A stretch of DNA of 64,000 nucleotides from Parascedosporium putredinis (lineage: Eukaryota; Ascomycota; Sordariomycetes; Microascales; Microascaceae), in contig CASHTG010000019.1 of NCBI GenBank assembly GCA_949357655.1, positions 558,001-622,000 on the forward strand, in the 5' to 3' direction. The notes under the pieces are model-generated. The model was not told the origin of the DNA. It did no database searches and was given only the letters and a program-made list of their open reading frames with translations. Positions 1-10,981 of the stretch are shown piece by piece (positions within the stretch are counted from its first letter, which is position 1; the number at the start of each line of letters is the position of its first letter). A program made the translations under genes and the position numbers.

Positions 1-1046
1 GGCAACCTCCTACAAGAGGGTCAAGGCTACATAAACAAGAAAGCATCAAGGCGGGCAAGGTGGCGGTATCACATTCCATTTTGGTCGGGGAGAGCTGCCA
101 TATACGTAATTCACACATCTCGAAAGAGGTTTCTATTGTCCTTTCCTACTCTCTTCCTAAAAGAGAAAGAGTGAAAGGGAAGTAGGTTGTGGTGACCCTA
201 TCTGTTGCGCGCGGGTGAAGCTCCGAGGGCTAAACCCCCTTTCGACCAGGCAGGCCCAGCTCCGTCCTTGGGGGTTAGCTGGACCGTTTAAAGAGAATCA
301 TTGAAATCCCAACCCAAAAAAGAGGGAGACTAAGAACGTCATTGGAAATAGAGACAAGATAAGAAGAAGACAAAACGACAGGTCCAAGACCAAGAATACT
401 TTGCGTGTTATTCCCATTTCCTCCGGTTGCCATATTTCCTTGTGAGTACTAAACGCCGTGATGCAAGAAGTCGAAGAAAAAAGAAATGGGAAAAGAGTAT
501 AAACACCACCCTCAAGAGACACCGAGGGATCAAGGTGGGTGAGGGGCAAGAAGGGGATGAACGAAAGACAGCGATCTGGATTCCTTTTTTTCTCCCCTTT
601 TAGGATCCCGACAGGCGTCTGACAAGATGTCGACGGTGCGTGCTGAACCAGAACACCGCGCAGTAGGGCCAGAGCCGCCAGGGACACACGTAAAAATGTG
701 TGACCATCTAAGCAGGGTGAGAGATCGCGGATGGGTATAACATGAAATAAGTCATAGCTGTACAAAGGGCCGTGGTAAGGGCGAGAAAGGCGGGGCAGAA
801 TCTCGAGTCTCACATCTCCGAAGGGGACTCTGGCAGGGGATCGGCGATGCCGCCGCAACCAGAGCCTGTTCAGAGTGCAGACGAAAGAGATGAGAAGCGG
901 GCAGGGAGGCCTCGCATGAGATCCATCTCCGATGGCAAAGGCAAAAAATAAGGCAGGCAGAACAAGACATCAGGTTTCGTCATAAAAACATGAAAAGGTA
1001 TTAGGCGTTGCTGTCATCATCAAACGAGCGCTCTTCCTCGGGCTCT
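1..1046. other. No gene recognised
   Basis: This stretch lies downstream of the Tea4-like gene, which ends at 1047 on the minus strand, and probably holds its 3' UTR. A 186-codon open frame on the minus strand (298-858) is leucine-, serine- and phenylalanine-rich. It has no family motif and no intron support, and I treat it as chance. Nothing else was recognised. Confidence 0.5.
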
Positions 1047-4000
1047 CTAGATGGTGCCTCGCAACCGTTGCTTCCTAGCGAGCCAATCGCCAAGCATGTT
1101 GTCGAGTTGCTACATCCTCAGGTTAGTCGCGTCTCGTTCGTCCACGTAGATCCTACCCGCGCCGATGTGAGGAAGGGGAGGGGGGTGCTTACAGTTGTTA
1201 TCTCGGCCAGTTTGGCATTCTGTTCCCTAAAGAGAGACCCAACGAGGGGGTGGTCGGGTCCCGCTGGCGCTACATCTGTCTTGTCATAGACGACGACTAG
1301 CATATCCTTGATCTCCGACCCAGTGTCGAAAAAGGCTCGTAGCTTCGAATCATCCCATGTGGAGCCGGTGGATTCCGATGTAGAGTTGGTTGACACCGAA
1401 TCCTGCCCACGCCGGAGAGCTTCTTCTTCGTCACCATCGAGTAGGTCGGGTGACGGAGACGGGGACTGGTCTTCTTGACTCGAGGTGTCCACCATCAAGG
1501 GCGGTGGGCGAGTTGCACTGGTGGGTGACGTCCGAGCGGGTGATGCAGCCCGCTGTTCTATGGGTTGGGCTCGCGGGCCGCGAGATGCCTCTTGTCCCAA
1601 CGCGGCATCCTGGGCGTCGCCTGGTCCGAACGAGGTTCCGTTTGCTCGGGCCAAATCCTCCTTGGTCGGTTGGGAGGATACCTCCCTAGTCTCCTGGGTC
1701 TCGGCGTCGACGATGCGCATCGTCGCGGGCGGCACATTGGAGACGTCGTTCCTAGTCTCTGATACGTATCCTGTAGTAGGCCCTTTACGAGTTGGCGAGG
1801 ACTCTGTACGCGGCATCTGTTTCTGGAGCTTGCTGGGGTGACGCTGGGGGCCGTTAGCCGAGGCATCTGTGCCCTCGACCTCATCGTGGTCCTTGCTGTC
1901 GCGGGTCTCGCTGCTGTCCATCGACTTCTTGGGCTCGTCCTCATACTCATCGATACTGCCCTTCTTCTTATCCTTCCGGGAGAAGAAGTTGCGGATGACA
2001 CTTGGTTTCTTGTCCTTTTCCTTCTTCTCCTTCTCTCTCTTCTTCTTGTCATCCTTGTCCTTGTCGAGAACCTTGTCGAGACTCGGTCGAGGGCGAATAT
2101 CTTTAGAGTCCGTGGACTCGCGTGGCGTGTTATCATCGCGCAAGAGGTTGGGGGTAAGGGTAATCTTCTTGGTTTCAACTGTGTCATCTTTGAAAAAGGA
2201 GTCCGTGTTACGGACGGTGCCATTCCTAGATCGGCTGACGTTGTCCGCTTTGCCATCAAACATATCCTCGCTTGCACGCTTCAGGTGAGAGTCATCGGCA
2301 GCGGCGGTGGTGCTCTTAGCGGACTCCGCAGCGGTAGCCTCCTTTACGACGCGGGGTTTCAGAGGCTCGACCCTGGCCGTCTCGTCTTCGATTTCGCTTT
2401 CCGAGTCCATCTCGCCTTGCTGGTTCTCGGCGGCGGCGGCAGCAGCGGCAGCTTGTTCGCGGGCCTGCTTGGCTGCTGCTTGCTGCTGCGCAAAGATCTC
2501 CTCTTGGTCTTCGTCGTCGTCGCTCGAGTAATCGTAGTCCTCATAGTCAACATACGTGGGGGCGGCGAAGGTTACAGTCTTCTTTCGCCGCCGAATGGCG
2601 GTCTTGAAAGTTGGCTTTGACTTTTCGGCTGCTTGGTCACCGAGCATGGTTGCAGACAACTGGATGGGTGAGTAAACACGTCAGCGTTGCTCGCGGCCGA
2701 GAGCTAAACCTATGGGAGCCCACAAGGATAGGATAAAAGGGCGCATTTACATCAATATTCCGGTGCTTGTTAAGGCGAGCCAATCTCTCGGTAGGAGTTT
2801 CGATGTGTTCGGCGGGAAGGTAGCCTGTAGTCAGTTAGAGGGCGGTCCAGTGCGTCATCTCATCAGCTCTCAAAAGGATTGCATCTACACAACGTACCTA
2901 TACTGCTGTCTTTGACAATCCTCACAAGCCACCAGTAACTGTTGCTGTCGTCTAACAGAACCATGGTATCGCCTTTGGTCGCATTCGCTTGGCCTTCGAC
3001 GGTCGCCACAAAAGTATGAAGCGCGTAGACGTATTCGAAATCAATGTCCTCTGGATCTTGTAAGCACTCCACGGCCCAGCCTATGCCAATATAGCGGGGA
3101 TCAATGTCATCGGGAAAGGAATCATCGCTAGCATCGCCATCTTCTTCTTCTTCTTCTTCTTCTTCCTCTGTCGGGGCTGTGGTCGCAATATCGGGTGTCG
3201 AAAGGTCGTCGAGCGCGTTATCGTTACTCCCGTCGCTTGGGGCATGGGTATGCTCCCCTTTCTCGAAAACCTTTCGTTTAGACAGGAAGTCCAACCCGGA
3301 AACATCGGTAAGAGGCCATCGGGACAACTCCTTTTCCATTTCGGATATAAGATAATCGGCCCGCGAGAATGAAAAGCCACTACTCATGTTGGGCGACCAG
3401 GCGGGCCCGTAATCGTCGTAATACTGCCGTATACCTGGAAGAAGTGCGTCGTCCTCATCGCTGTGGTACTCACCGTCGTGGATCGGAGGAAGAAGAAGAT
3501 GGCGACGAAGACTTTCCTCCTCGTTTTGTATCAACGCCTCCACTAGGAGGTCAGCTCCTGCCATCTCGACAGAAGCTTGAAATTGGTCTTCCCCGGCTAA
3601 CGAGGGCTCGGCGCTGAAAGAGACCCCAGCCGCACTCGAGAGAGGGAAGATCTCTGGGGGACGAGCCGGGAGGGCTTAAGGGGAGGAGACGGGGATTGGG
3701 ACTGGGTAGAGGCGTCGCTAGCCATGTGGCGAGCACCGGGTAGAGAGTCCACCCGGCGTGGCTAACGAAGGGGACCTCCAACGGTGACGGCCAAAGGAAC
3801 AAGCTGAGAGTACACACCATCCTCGATTGAAGGGGAGCTTGAAATGCCGCCCGTCATATCATCATCGTAATCGTCGCCGTCTAGCTCCATGTCGCTATCG
3901 TCTTGGAGGCCACCATTTTGGGCAACCGCCAGGGCATCCTGTTGGTGCATCTTGTGGTCCTGATTGGGATGATCTGGTTCGGAATTCGGCTGGTCGGAAG

Positions 4001-4294
4001 CGCGGGACTTGATTTCTGCGTCGTCGATTCCGATACGGATCTCAGGGTCAACGTCAACGTCGGGGTTGGGGTCGGGGTCGGGATTAGCGCCGTCGCTCGC
4101 GGCTCCCTGAAGTTCGGCGGGTTTGTCCCACACCAGGCGGGGACTGCGAAGGTTCTCGTCGGCGGTCTCGTGCGCGACCTCTCGAAGGGTTTCAGCCTGG
4201 TGAGGAGCAAGTGTCAAGGAGGGAGTGGTGCGAAGGTTTGATTTAGAGTGGTCCTGTGCCGAAGGACGAGCGTGATCTTGGAGATCGATCGTGT
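1047..4294 (-). CDS. tea4: Tea4/Bud14-type SH3 polarity protein (5' end unresolved)
   Basis: This is a cell-end polarity factor of the Tea4/Bud14/TeaC family. Family members bind the microtubule tip protein Tea1 and recruit type 1 phosphatase and formins to growth sites. Exons read about 4294-3818, 3653-2898, 2824-2751, 2659-1193 and 1109-1047, and all phases agree. An acidic N-terminal part ending in ISSSPSIED is followed by a poly-Glu run and an SH3 domain starting at YALHTFVATVEG. The SH3 domain contains the WWLVR and GYLPAEH motifs and is followed by TPTERLARLNKHRN. Just after it, KKTVTF fits an RVxF phosphatase-1 docking site (inference). A long Lys/Glu-rich region precedes the conserved end GDWLARKQ. 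The first exon shown opens at an AG acceptor near 4294 and has no in-frame ATG at its start, so the true start lies in an upstream exon. No frameshift was seen. The family call is firm; the start is not. Confidence 0.88.
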
Positions 4295-5053
4295 CTGATT
4301 AGGTCGGGCGCGAGCGCAAAGGCGCGAAAGAAATGTTAGTGGAACACGCAGAGACCGAAGGAGCAAGGAGGCGAGGGAGCGATTTGAAGAAGAATGGAGG
4401 CTCAGGATCCGAGTCGTAGTTGTTGTCGTAGATGCAAGGCGTGTGGATCAAGAACTAATAAAAGAAAGAAAAACTAGGGAGAGGAGAAAAAGAAAAAAAT
4501 CAAGGTTGGTAAAGGCACGGCAGTTGCAAGGATAAAACAGGGAGGGAGTGAAAAGGAAAAAAGAAAGAAAAAGAGTCGAAGCGTCAGGGATGGACAAAGA
4601 TCGCAGGAAAGACACTGCACAAGAAGAAGAAAAAAAGGGGTGGGAGGGGTGACAAGGGAGAGAGTGTGAGGCAGAGAGAAAGGTGAGCCAGTGACGACGA
4701 GACAAGACGAGACGAGACGGGACAGGGCTCTAGCAACCACAACCAAAGGTACAAAAGCCCGAGCGGCAAGATAGCTGGCTCTCGTCTTGGTTGTGTTCAA
4801 GGGTGTGTTGGGTTGCGCGTTGGGTCTTGGGTCGGGAATTATTAGGGGCGGGTGCACAGTGGAGCGGCGAGGATCACTCGCTTGCAGGCTTATCCGCGTG
4901 AGCTCTTGGGATGAGGACCCAACGATGACAAGGCGATCCGCGTGGGCAAGAGGGAAACCAGTGCTGAGGGTGGTGATGGTGGAATGGTGGACGTCCAGTT
5001 GGTGTGCCCAACGCCGGCTTAGACTTGTGTTTCGCGCCCTCGTGTGTAGTTCT
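4295..5053. other. Polypurine-rich spacer upstream of tea4
   Basis: The plus strand is strongly purine-rich from about 4440 to 4700, so the minus strand is a pyrimidine-rich tract, as often seen in fungal promoters and 5' leaders. The trinucleotide CAT is absent from the plus strand between 4217 and 5385, so no minus-strand ATG exists in that interval. No coding sequence was recognised. Confidence 0.55.
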
Positions 5054-5667
5054 TCAATGGCGCGGCGTCTGATATTTTTGTTTTGCTTGGCCGTTGGTTT
5101 CCTGGGGAATTGATTGATGATTGGGGTGGAAGTGTGAGGAATGGCTGCGGAGAGGAACGGTGGAGGGCGCGACGGGAAATGAGAGCAAGACAATAATAAC
5201 AGGGAGGAGCACAACTTTGACTCGACTTCGATGCTTCGTTCTAGTCCTTAGCGCTTCAACAAGAGCCTCTTCGGCAAGCACTTGTATCCTTTCGTCTCTT
5301 TGTTGCTCCAATGTTGCCTCAAGACCACTGGGCTAGAAACAGGAAAGAGGGAACAACCAAGGAGTAACCAAGGAGTATAACTTCGCATCATCACCAAAAA
5401 AAAAAAAAAAAAAAAAAAAAAGGGAACTTCAGAATCCGCAGTGATCATAGTCCCCTTCAAGGTACCGGGGTTGGCAGTTCTTCCAGATCTCGAAAAGAAC
5501 TCAAGGTGCTCTGGCCCTTCGCCTTCACTCCGCAGGGGCTTGGACATGAGGACAAGGGGCCATGGGCCATCCCCAAGAAAGAAAAAAATGTGGCTGAGAG
5601 GGCTGAGACGGGCAACAAGCAGGATGTATAGGTACGTACCGGCACGTATTATCTTTGGCTTAGGCAT
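5054..5667 (-). CDS. Unrecognised three-exon protein candidate
   Basis: I do not recognise the family. Three short exons fit together in phase. Exon 1 (5667-5640) starts with an ATG encoding MPKPKIIRA and ends at a GTACGT donor. Exon 2 (5527-5466) encodes VKAKGQSTLSSFRDLEELPT and a following proline, and ends at a GTACCT donor. Exon 3 (5332-5054) starts at a TTTCTAG acceptor with PSGLEATLEQQRDERIQV, continues through a helical charged segment (LAEEALVEALRTRTKHR), then a short hydrophobic stretch to a stop. Intron 2 contains a 26-base A tract (T on the coding strand). The exon 2 acceptor (GCGGAG) is weak. The composition of exon 3 up to KHRSRVK looks truly coding; the hydrophobic tail may be retained intron. 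It could also be the 5' part of the neighbouring tea4 gene. Confidence 0.45.
5396..5421 (+). repeat. Poly(A) tract, 26 bases
   Basis: An uninterrupted run of A on the plus strand, inside the proposed second intron of the minus-strand candidate gene, where it reads as a polypyrimidine tract. Confidence 0.95.
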
Positions 5668-7316
5668 TTTCGTTGATTGACGTCCGGCATCAAATCGCTC
5701 GGGTGGCTGGTCCTCGGAGGAAGAAAATGAAGCAAGGAAGAAGAAAAATGGAGAACGATGTGAAAAGATCAAAAGGAAGGAAAACAAGAAGGGGAAAAGG
5801 GGGTGGATGGGGACGGCCGATGATGGAATGACGGCTCTTGAAGGGGAGAAGAGGGAAAAGGGAAGAAAAGGGGAAGGGAAGAAAAAAATCCAAAAGGGAG
5901 CCAACAACGAAACAGTGAGGAGAAACGATGGATGATATGGAAGTGTACAAGCAGGGAAAGCGGGCAACTGGTCAATTGATTGATGAGATGGTACCAGGCC
6001 AAATCGAATGTTGTGTGCTCCCAACATTGAGGTCACCGCAGGGTGTAGCCAGTATGCGTCGGTTCCTCTCTTATGCAAGGAACGGGGGCAATTTTCCCTT
6101 GCCTTCTCCAATTGATCATTACTTCAAGCTCGCCCACAATTCACTTCGTCCAGGAAGTCAGAGGTTCAGGAATTTGGCGGACGTGATGGTCCTAGTGCCT
6201 GACCTGGATTGCCGATAAGAGGGGCGCTTTATGGATTCATACATATTCATTGTGTGTAGAATGGATCCATCTCTCAATTGATATGGAATAGATGTTTTGG
6301 GCGATTTGGCGATCCGAGCAGGACGGGGAGGGGTGGCCCCAATCGGTACAAAAGGAAACGTTTGGCCCAGTGTTTCATTGTGGATTGGATTTCTTCAACG
6401 AGAAGGGAAACCTCAACTTCCATACACTTTTGGATGTGACTCTGTCTTGCTTGTTCAATCGAATTTGATGTTATGCAACAAATCCTCCAGTCTGAGCCAG
6501 ACTGGCCATGGGTGACCGTGTCCATCTGCAAGTCATCATCGATATGGCAAAGCCCGCGAGGGAGGGCACCAGCACATCTCGCGCACTGATCAGTACATAC
6601 ATGGATCGATCCCTTCATTGATGCATCACAATCGTCGGTGTCTTGGTGGGACGAAGCTGCCCGAGGCGCCGTTCAGTCAGAGTGGTGGATGTGCCCATCA
6701 AGCATTACTCCATCACTTCTTATTCGAAACATATGAGTATGTAATCCTAGGCCCAATTCGTGAGTGATTCGTTCTTCGTGTTCTACCGGCTAGAAAACAC
6801 GAAACAGAACAAATCCCCACTGCTTGGCTTTGCTTTGTCGCTGAGATTGATATACAAGGCTGTTTCTTCATGGCAGCATAAAGATGCTCAATTGGTGGGA
6901 ATCGGAAAGTCCCATATCGTCTTCCTCGAGTTTCCTCTTGTCCTTCTTCTATCAATTTTCCCCTCTACCCTCCGATCCGCCCAAGCATTCATCCTCCGCG
7001 ATATACAAGTATTCCATTCTTGTGCAATAAACTGTTTAGATTCCTCTTCTCCAACCTAACCAGCCAGCCGGCTCCCCAAACCCTAGCCCCGAGCGCCACA
7101 TATAACCGGCGGGTTCTCACTAAGTACAAGTAGGTTTCGACGGACTCGGGGGCGAAGAGAATCGCACGGTCCCCCTTCGATGCCTCTTTGGAGAGCAGGG
7201 CAGGGTCCCCTCAGTTCCGGAGGGGACACATGCGATTCTTGATTCGCCCATCAACGTCCGTGATCCTAGAGTGTGTGTCGCACGACGAACAGCCAACCTA
7301 CTCGAAAACTCTAGGG

Positions 7317-7336
7317 AAAAAAAAAAAAAAAAAAAA
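7317..7336 (+). repeat. Poly(A) tract, 20 bases
   Basis: Uninterrupted A run followed by purine-rich sequence, in a region without a recognised gene. Confidence 0.95.
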
Positions 7337-8275
7337 GGGAGAGAGAAGAAAGATGCTACGCTCGAAGGAACCTAAAGTTGAATCAAGCGAGAGGGCAGAG
7401 GTGGAAAGGGAGACGAGACAAGACTCAACAAGGACCAGAAACGCTGCAGAGGAAACAAGGAAAAGAGCAGAGGTGGTGAAGACCCAACCAAAGCTCTTGC
7501 TGTTCGTACGAAGTACATTTATTGCTCTCTGCATTATGTTCCACCCCATTGTTCAATATCCACAGAACGAGTCAGCCATATCGCTGGACCATGGATCCTA
7601 GATAGTCTAGACGTAGTTCTAGAATAAACCCACCCGCGGATCATGGAGGCATCGAAATTGACGGCCCCTCCTTGGCCGCTTGGGTCCTTCCGCCGGCCCT
7701 CCCCTCCACCCCAAAGATGGAAATCCGAATCCAACAATCCCGTGGCGACACCTCGCGGCTAATGGTCTCTTGACCTCATAGATGCCCCCCTCTGTGCCAA
7801 CTTGTTTCGCCCAAGCCTGCGGGGAAGCGTGACCTATCGAGATCCATATCCATGAATTGGTTGCATGAGGTGAAGCGGAATCCACCTTGCCACCTTTCTC
7901 TGCACACCACCGATTCCATTCATCCAGTCTTGCTAGTCTCCCTCATCCATGGATCTCTCTCGTCGATACGAATTCTCACAAGCAGCCAGGTGCACTTCGG
8001 TGGGAGGGGCGGATCCCCGTCCGAAGTCAAGTGGAGGACGGGGTAAAAAGCAGGTAAAATCGCGGAAACAGCTTCTTTGAGCCAACTCTACGCGTACTCA
8101 CTCAAACACTGGTTCATGGGTGATATCAGCGGAGAGATCGGCTAATGTACCAAGGGATCATCGTGGCTTGCGCGGAGAATCTGGTCATCTTGTTCCACTG
8201 ATCCCTCCGAAAATTCCATATCGCTCACTCCAAGTTCGCTTTCCCCGCCTATTTCCTTTTGCTTTTGGTCTTCTC

Positions 8276-8292
8276 TTTTTTTTTTTTTTTTT
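8276..8292 (+). repeat. Poly(T) tract, 17 bases
   Basis: Uninterrupted T run inside a pyrimidine-rich block, in a region without a recognised gene. Confidence 0.95.
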
Positions 8293-9665
8293 CCTTTTTC
8301 CATCTAATTGGGCTTTCGAACACTTTTCTTCTCCTTGGGCTACCAAATTCCATCTTGCCAACATCTACTTGCCTCCCAACCTCCCTTTTCGCCTGGCCCC
8401 TGGCGAATGGAGAACGCTAATCACAAAAGCGGAGGGCCCCCAGAGAAAGAAACAGAGACATTATGATAATAGCCCAGCAAAAGGATTCAAACAGAGAAAT
8501 TGATGTTATTATGGAGCCGCAGAAGAGAGCAATGGCTCTCGCTGTCTGACCCTCTGACCTTCCTCCCCTCACCCGCCTCGCAAAGCCATGCCGCAGGGCG
8601 TAGGGGGTAGAACAGCTTCGGTTCTATATCGAGTGATCCTTCCTCCAAATATTCTCTTGGAGGCTTAGCCCGCGTTGCGCCAGCATCCAGCAGAGATGGC
8701 ATTCTGATGGGATTTCAATCAATTGATGGCTTGGCCTGCCAAATTGTCAATGCCTTCCTTCAGCCCTTGCCCCCTCCACTCCATCCAATCCGATTCCCCA
8801 GTGCGCGGGCCCCCGTTGGAAGTCCAAGTACAGGTACCTGTACAGTGCCCAGAGATCAATCGGCACCATCAAATTTCTAGTCACAGGAATCAAGGGGAAT
8901 CTGGAAAAAGAAAAGGAGAGCGACTGTCATTTCACTCCACTCCCAGCATCGTCCTCCACATTAATAGAGCTCTAACTCTCTCCTCCCCTCCCCCAGCAGG
9001 CCTTATCCCTGGTAGGGGTACATCGCGGCAGAACCACCGCCCCACCCTGCCCTTCTCGCCCTCGAGACAGAGCAGAGAGGGGAATAATTAGATTGCCGCT
9101 GGACAAGGAAGTGATGTGCGATGCCTTGTCCCCGAACCCAAACACAAGTCGGCCAGAAAACGCGAGGGAACAAAGGCAGGCTTGCCCCGTGCGCCCATTT
9201 CGAAACACTGGTCCCAATCGCCCACCCAGATGGGTCGTCCCGCCCCCTGGCCTTCTGTCGCTTCCGACTAAACCTAAGACGGAGATTTCGTGAGGCGGAG
9301 ATTTGACAACGATGGGGACCTCATCTCTCTGCGCAAGAGAGGCAAGATTGAAGTCAAGACCATGGCATGCCGTGCACTAATATCACTATCACTTGCAAGA
9401 ACACAACACCAGTCCTAGCAAGGATACCAGTGATGCATGCACATCATGCACCGAGCAATAGTGTAATCAGGGCGAGCGAAAACGAAAAGTCGTCGCAACG
9501 CAGCCCCAATCAAGACACACCCATAGATCTCTCGGCTGGCCTTTCCTGCCCTTGCCCGCCCACGAACCTATGATATGTTGCCAGCGTTCTCCGGGACGAG
9601 GCACGACACGATCTGGCGTGAGAGACTTTTTCCCATTTCCTTCCTTTTTCTTCTCTTATCTCGTG

Positions 9666-9687
9666 CTCTCTCTCTCTCTCTCTCTCT
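9666..9687 (+). repeat. CT dinucleotide microsatellite
   Basis: Eleven CT units in a pyrimidine-rich block. No gene is recognised nearby. Confidence 0.93.
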
Positions 9688-10981
9688 TGTCCTCCAAACG
9701 TTCTCTCCCACGACCGATCCTCGTCATTGGAATAGCGTCTGCGAGAACTGCCACGTCGGGTCCTGTAAGGCACCAGCGCAGCTCCGCGCCTGGGAACCGG
9801 ATTCTAGGGGCGCAACCCGCTCCGTTGGCCTCGCATCTTTCCAAAACCTTGCCAGGCATCCTGCTCATGCTCGCCAAGTCCCGTAAAAACCTGCCCAATT
9901 ATGGGTCCTCTGTTCGTTGCAGGCTGCACTTGGGCAGGGCCGGACCCACGCCGCTGGCTCCACCATCCAATTTGTGAATCCGTCTCTGCATCGAAGCCCG
10001 GCCCAGTCGACATGTGTTCTTCCCCATCGCCCAACGCTGCCAGCAGAATGGGGTTTCTTCGCTCGCGAGATAGACATCTTGCCGCGTCCGTCCTCCCGCT
10101 AGCGGTTTCGCGTTGAGCCTACGGAAAACCAGCATCAGGAGCTAGAAATGCACTCTCATCTCCCAGCATGACTAAAATCCATGACTCTTGATGTTCCCCA
10201 TCACCGTGCTTTCACATAGATTGCGCGCCGCGCAAAGACGATATATGGATGCTGGACAGTTGGACAACTGATGAATGTGTGTTTGATGTTCTAGTACTGC
10301 TAAACAGCCTTTGTTTCTAGTCTATACTCTAAGTATCCGTCTCTTCCGCCCCCAATCCCGCCTATACCGACCAACCCCAAAAAAACACGAAACTGATAGT
10401 CACGATAGCCTCTTGCTCAAGGACACCCCACATGGTTTGGACTTTCAACGGATGAGGCTGTTGGTTAGAGAAATCGGCTGCTGAGCCCACCATGCAGTAT
10501 CGCCGATCAAAACCCTTCAGGTTAGAAAGCCCTCTCTGTCATTAAGCGATATTCAGAACTAGTGCAGTAGGGAAACGTGATTTGCTTGAACCAAAAACAT
10601 ACAAGATGACTCTATAGATATGAAATGCGGACCATTGAAACCGAACCCAGACAAGGAAAGTGATGATAGGAGCAAGACAACAACTAGGCAAAAAAGAAAA
10701 AAGAATAACAACCCTAAGAGAGAACACCATGAACCCAAGCTTCGAATGCGGCGGTACTTTTCCTTTCCTGATGGTCCTTTTCTCTTCCTATTTTTTTTTT
10801 AAAATTAATGTTGATGGGTTTGATAATGTTTGAAGCGAACTTCTCGCCTTGGCCCCTAGATAGACTGTATGGTCCACCTCGGGGAAGGGGTTGGTTTATT
10901 TAGTCAGGACTAGGAACTACCCTTCGCCTTCGACAGTAAACGTAAAAGTTGTTATCCATCCGTTGAGTAAAGGTGGATAGC

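Larger units (their letters stand above)
5668..10981. other. 5.3 kb without a recognised gene
   Basis: Only short open frames occur and none has a family motif. The stretch holds several long homopolymers and microsatellites (A20 at 7317, T17 at 8276, CT repeat at 9666) and alternating polypurine and polypyrimidine blocks. The right end, from about 10900, should contain the 3' UTR of the NAD-glutamate dehydrogenase gene. A minus-strand 62-codon hydrophobic frame ending near 10542 was considered too weak to call. Nothing else can be supported. Confidence 0.5.

Noticed and set aside
1838..2620. A 260-codon plus-strand frame opposite tea4.
   Set aside because: Antisense shadow of the tea4 coding exon; leucine/valine-rich because the sense strand encodes Lys/Glu/Asp-rich protein.
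5248..6111. A 287-codon minus-strand open frame.
   Set aside because: It owes its length to the poly(T) tract (a Phe run) and pyrimidine-rich DNA. It has no motif and overlaps better-supported small exons in another frame.
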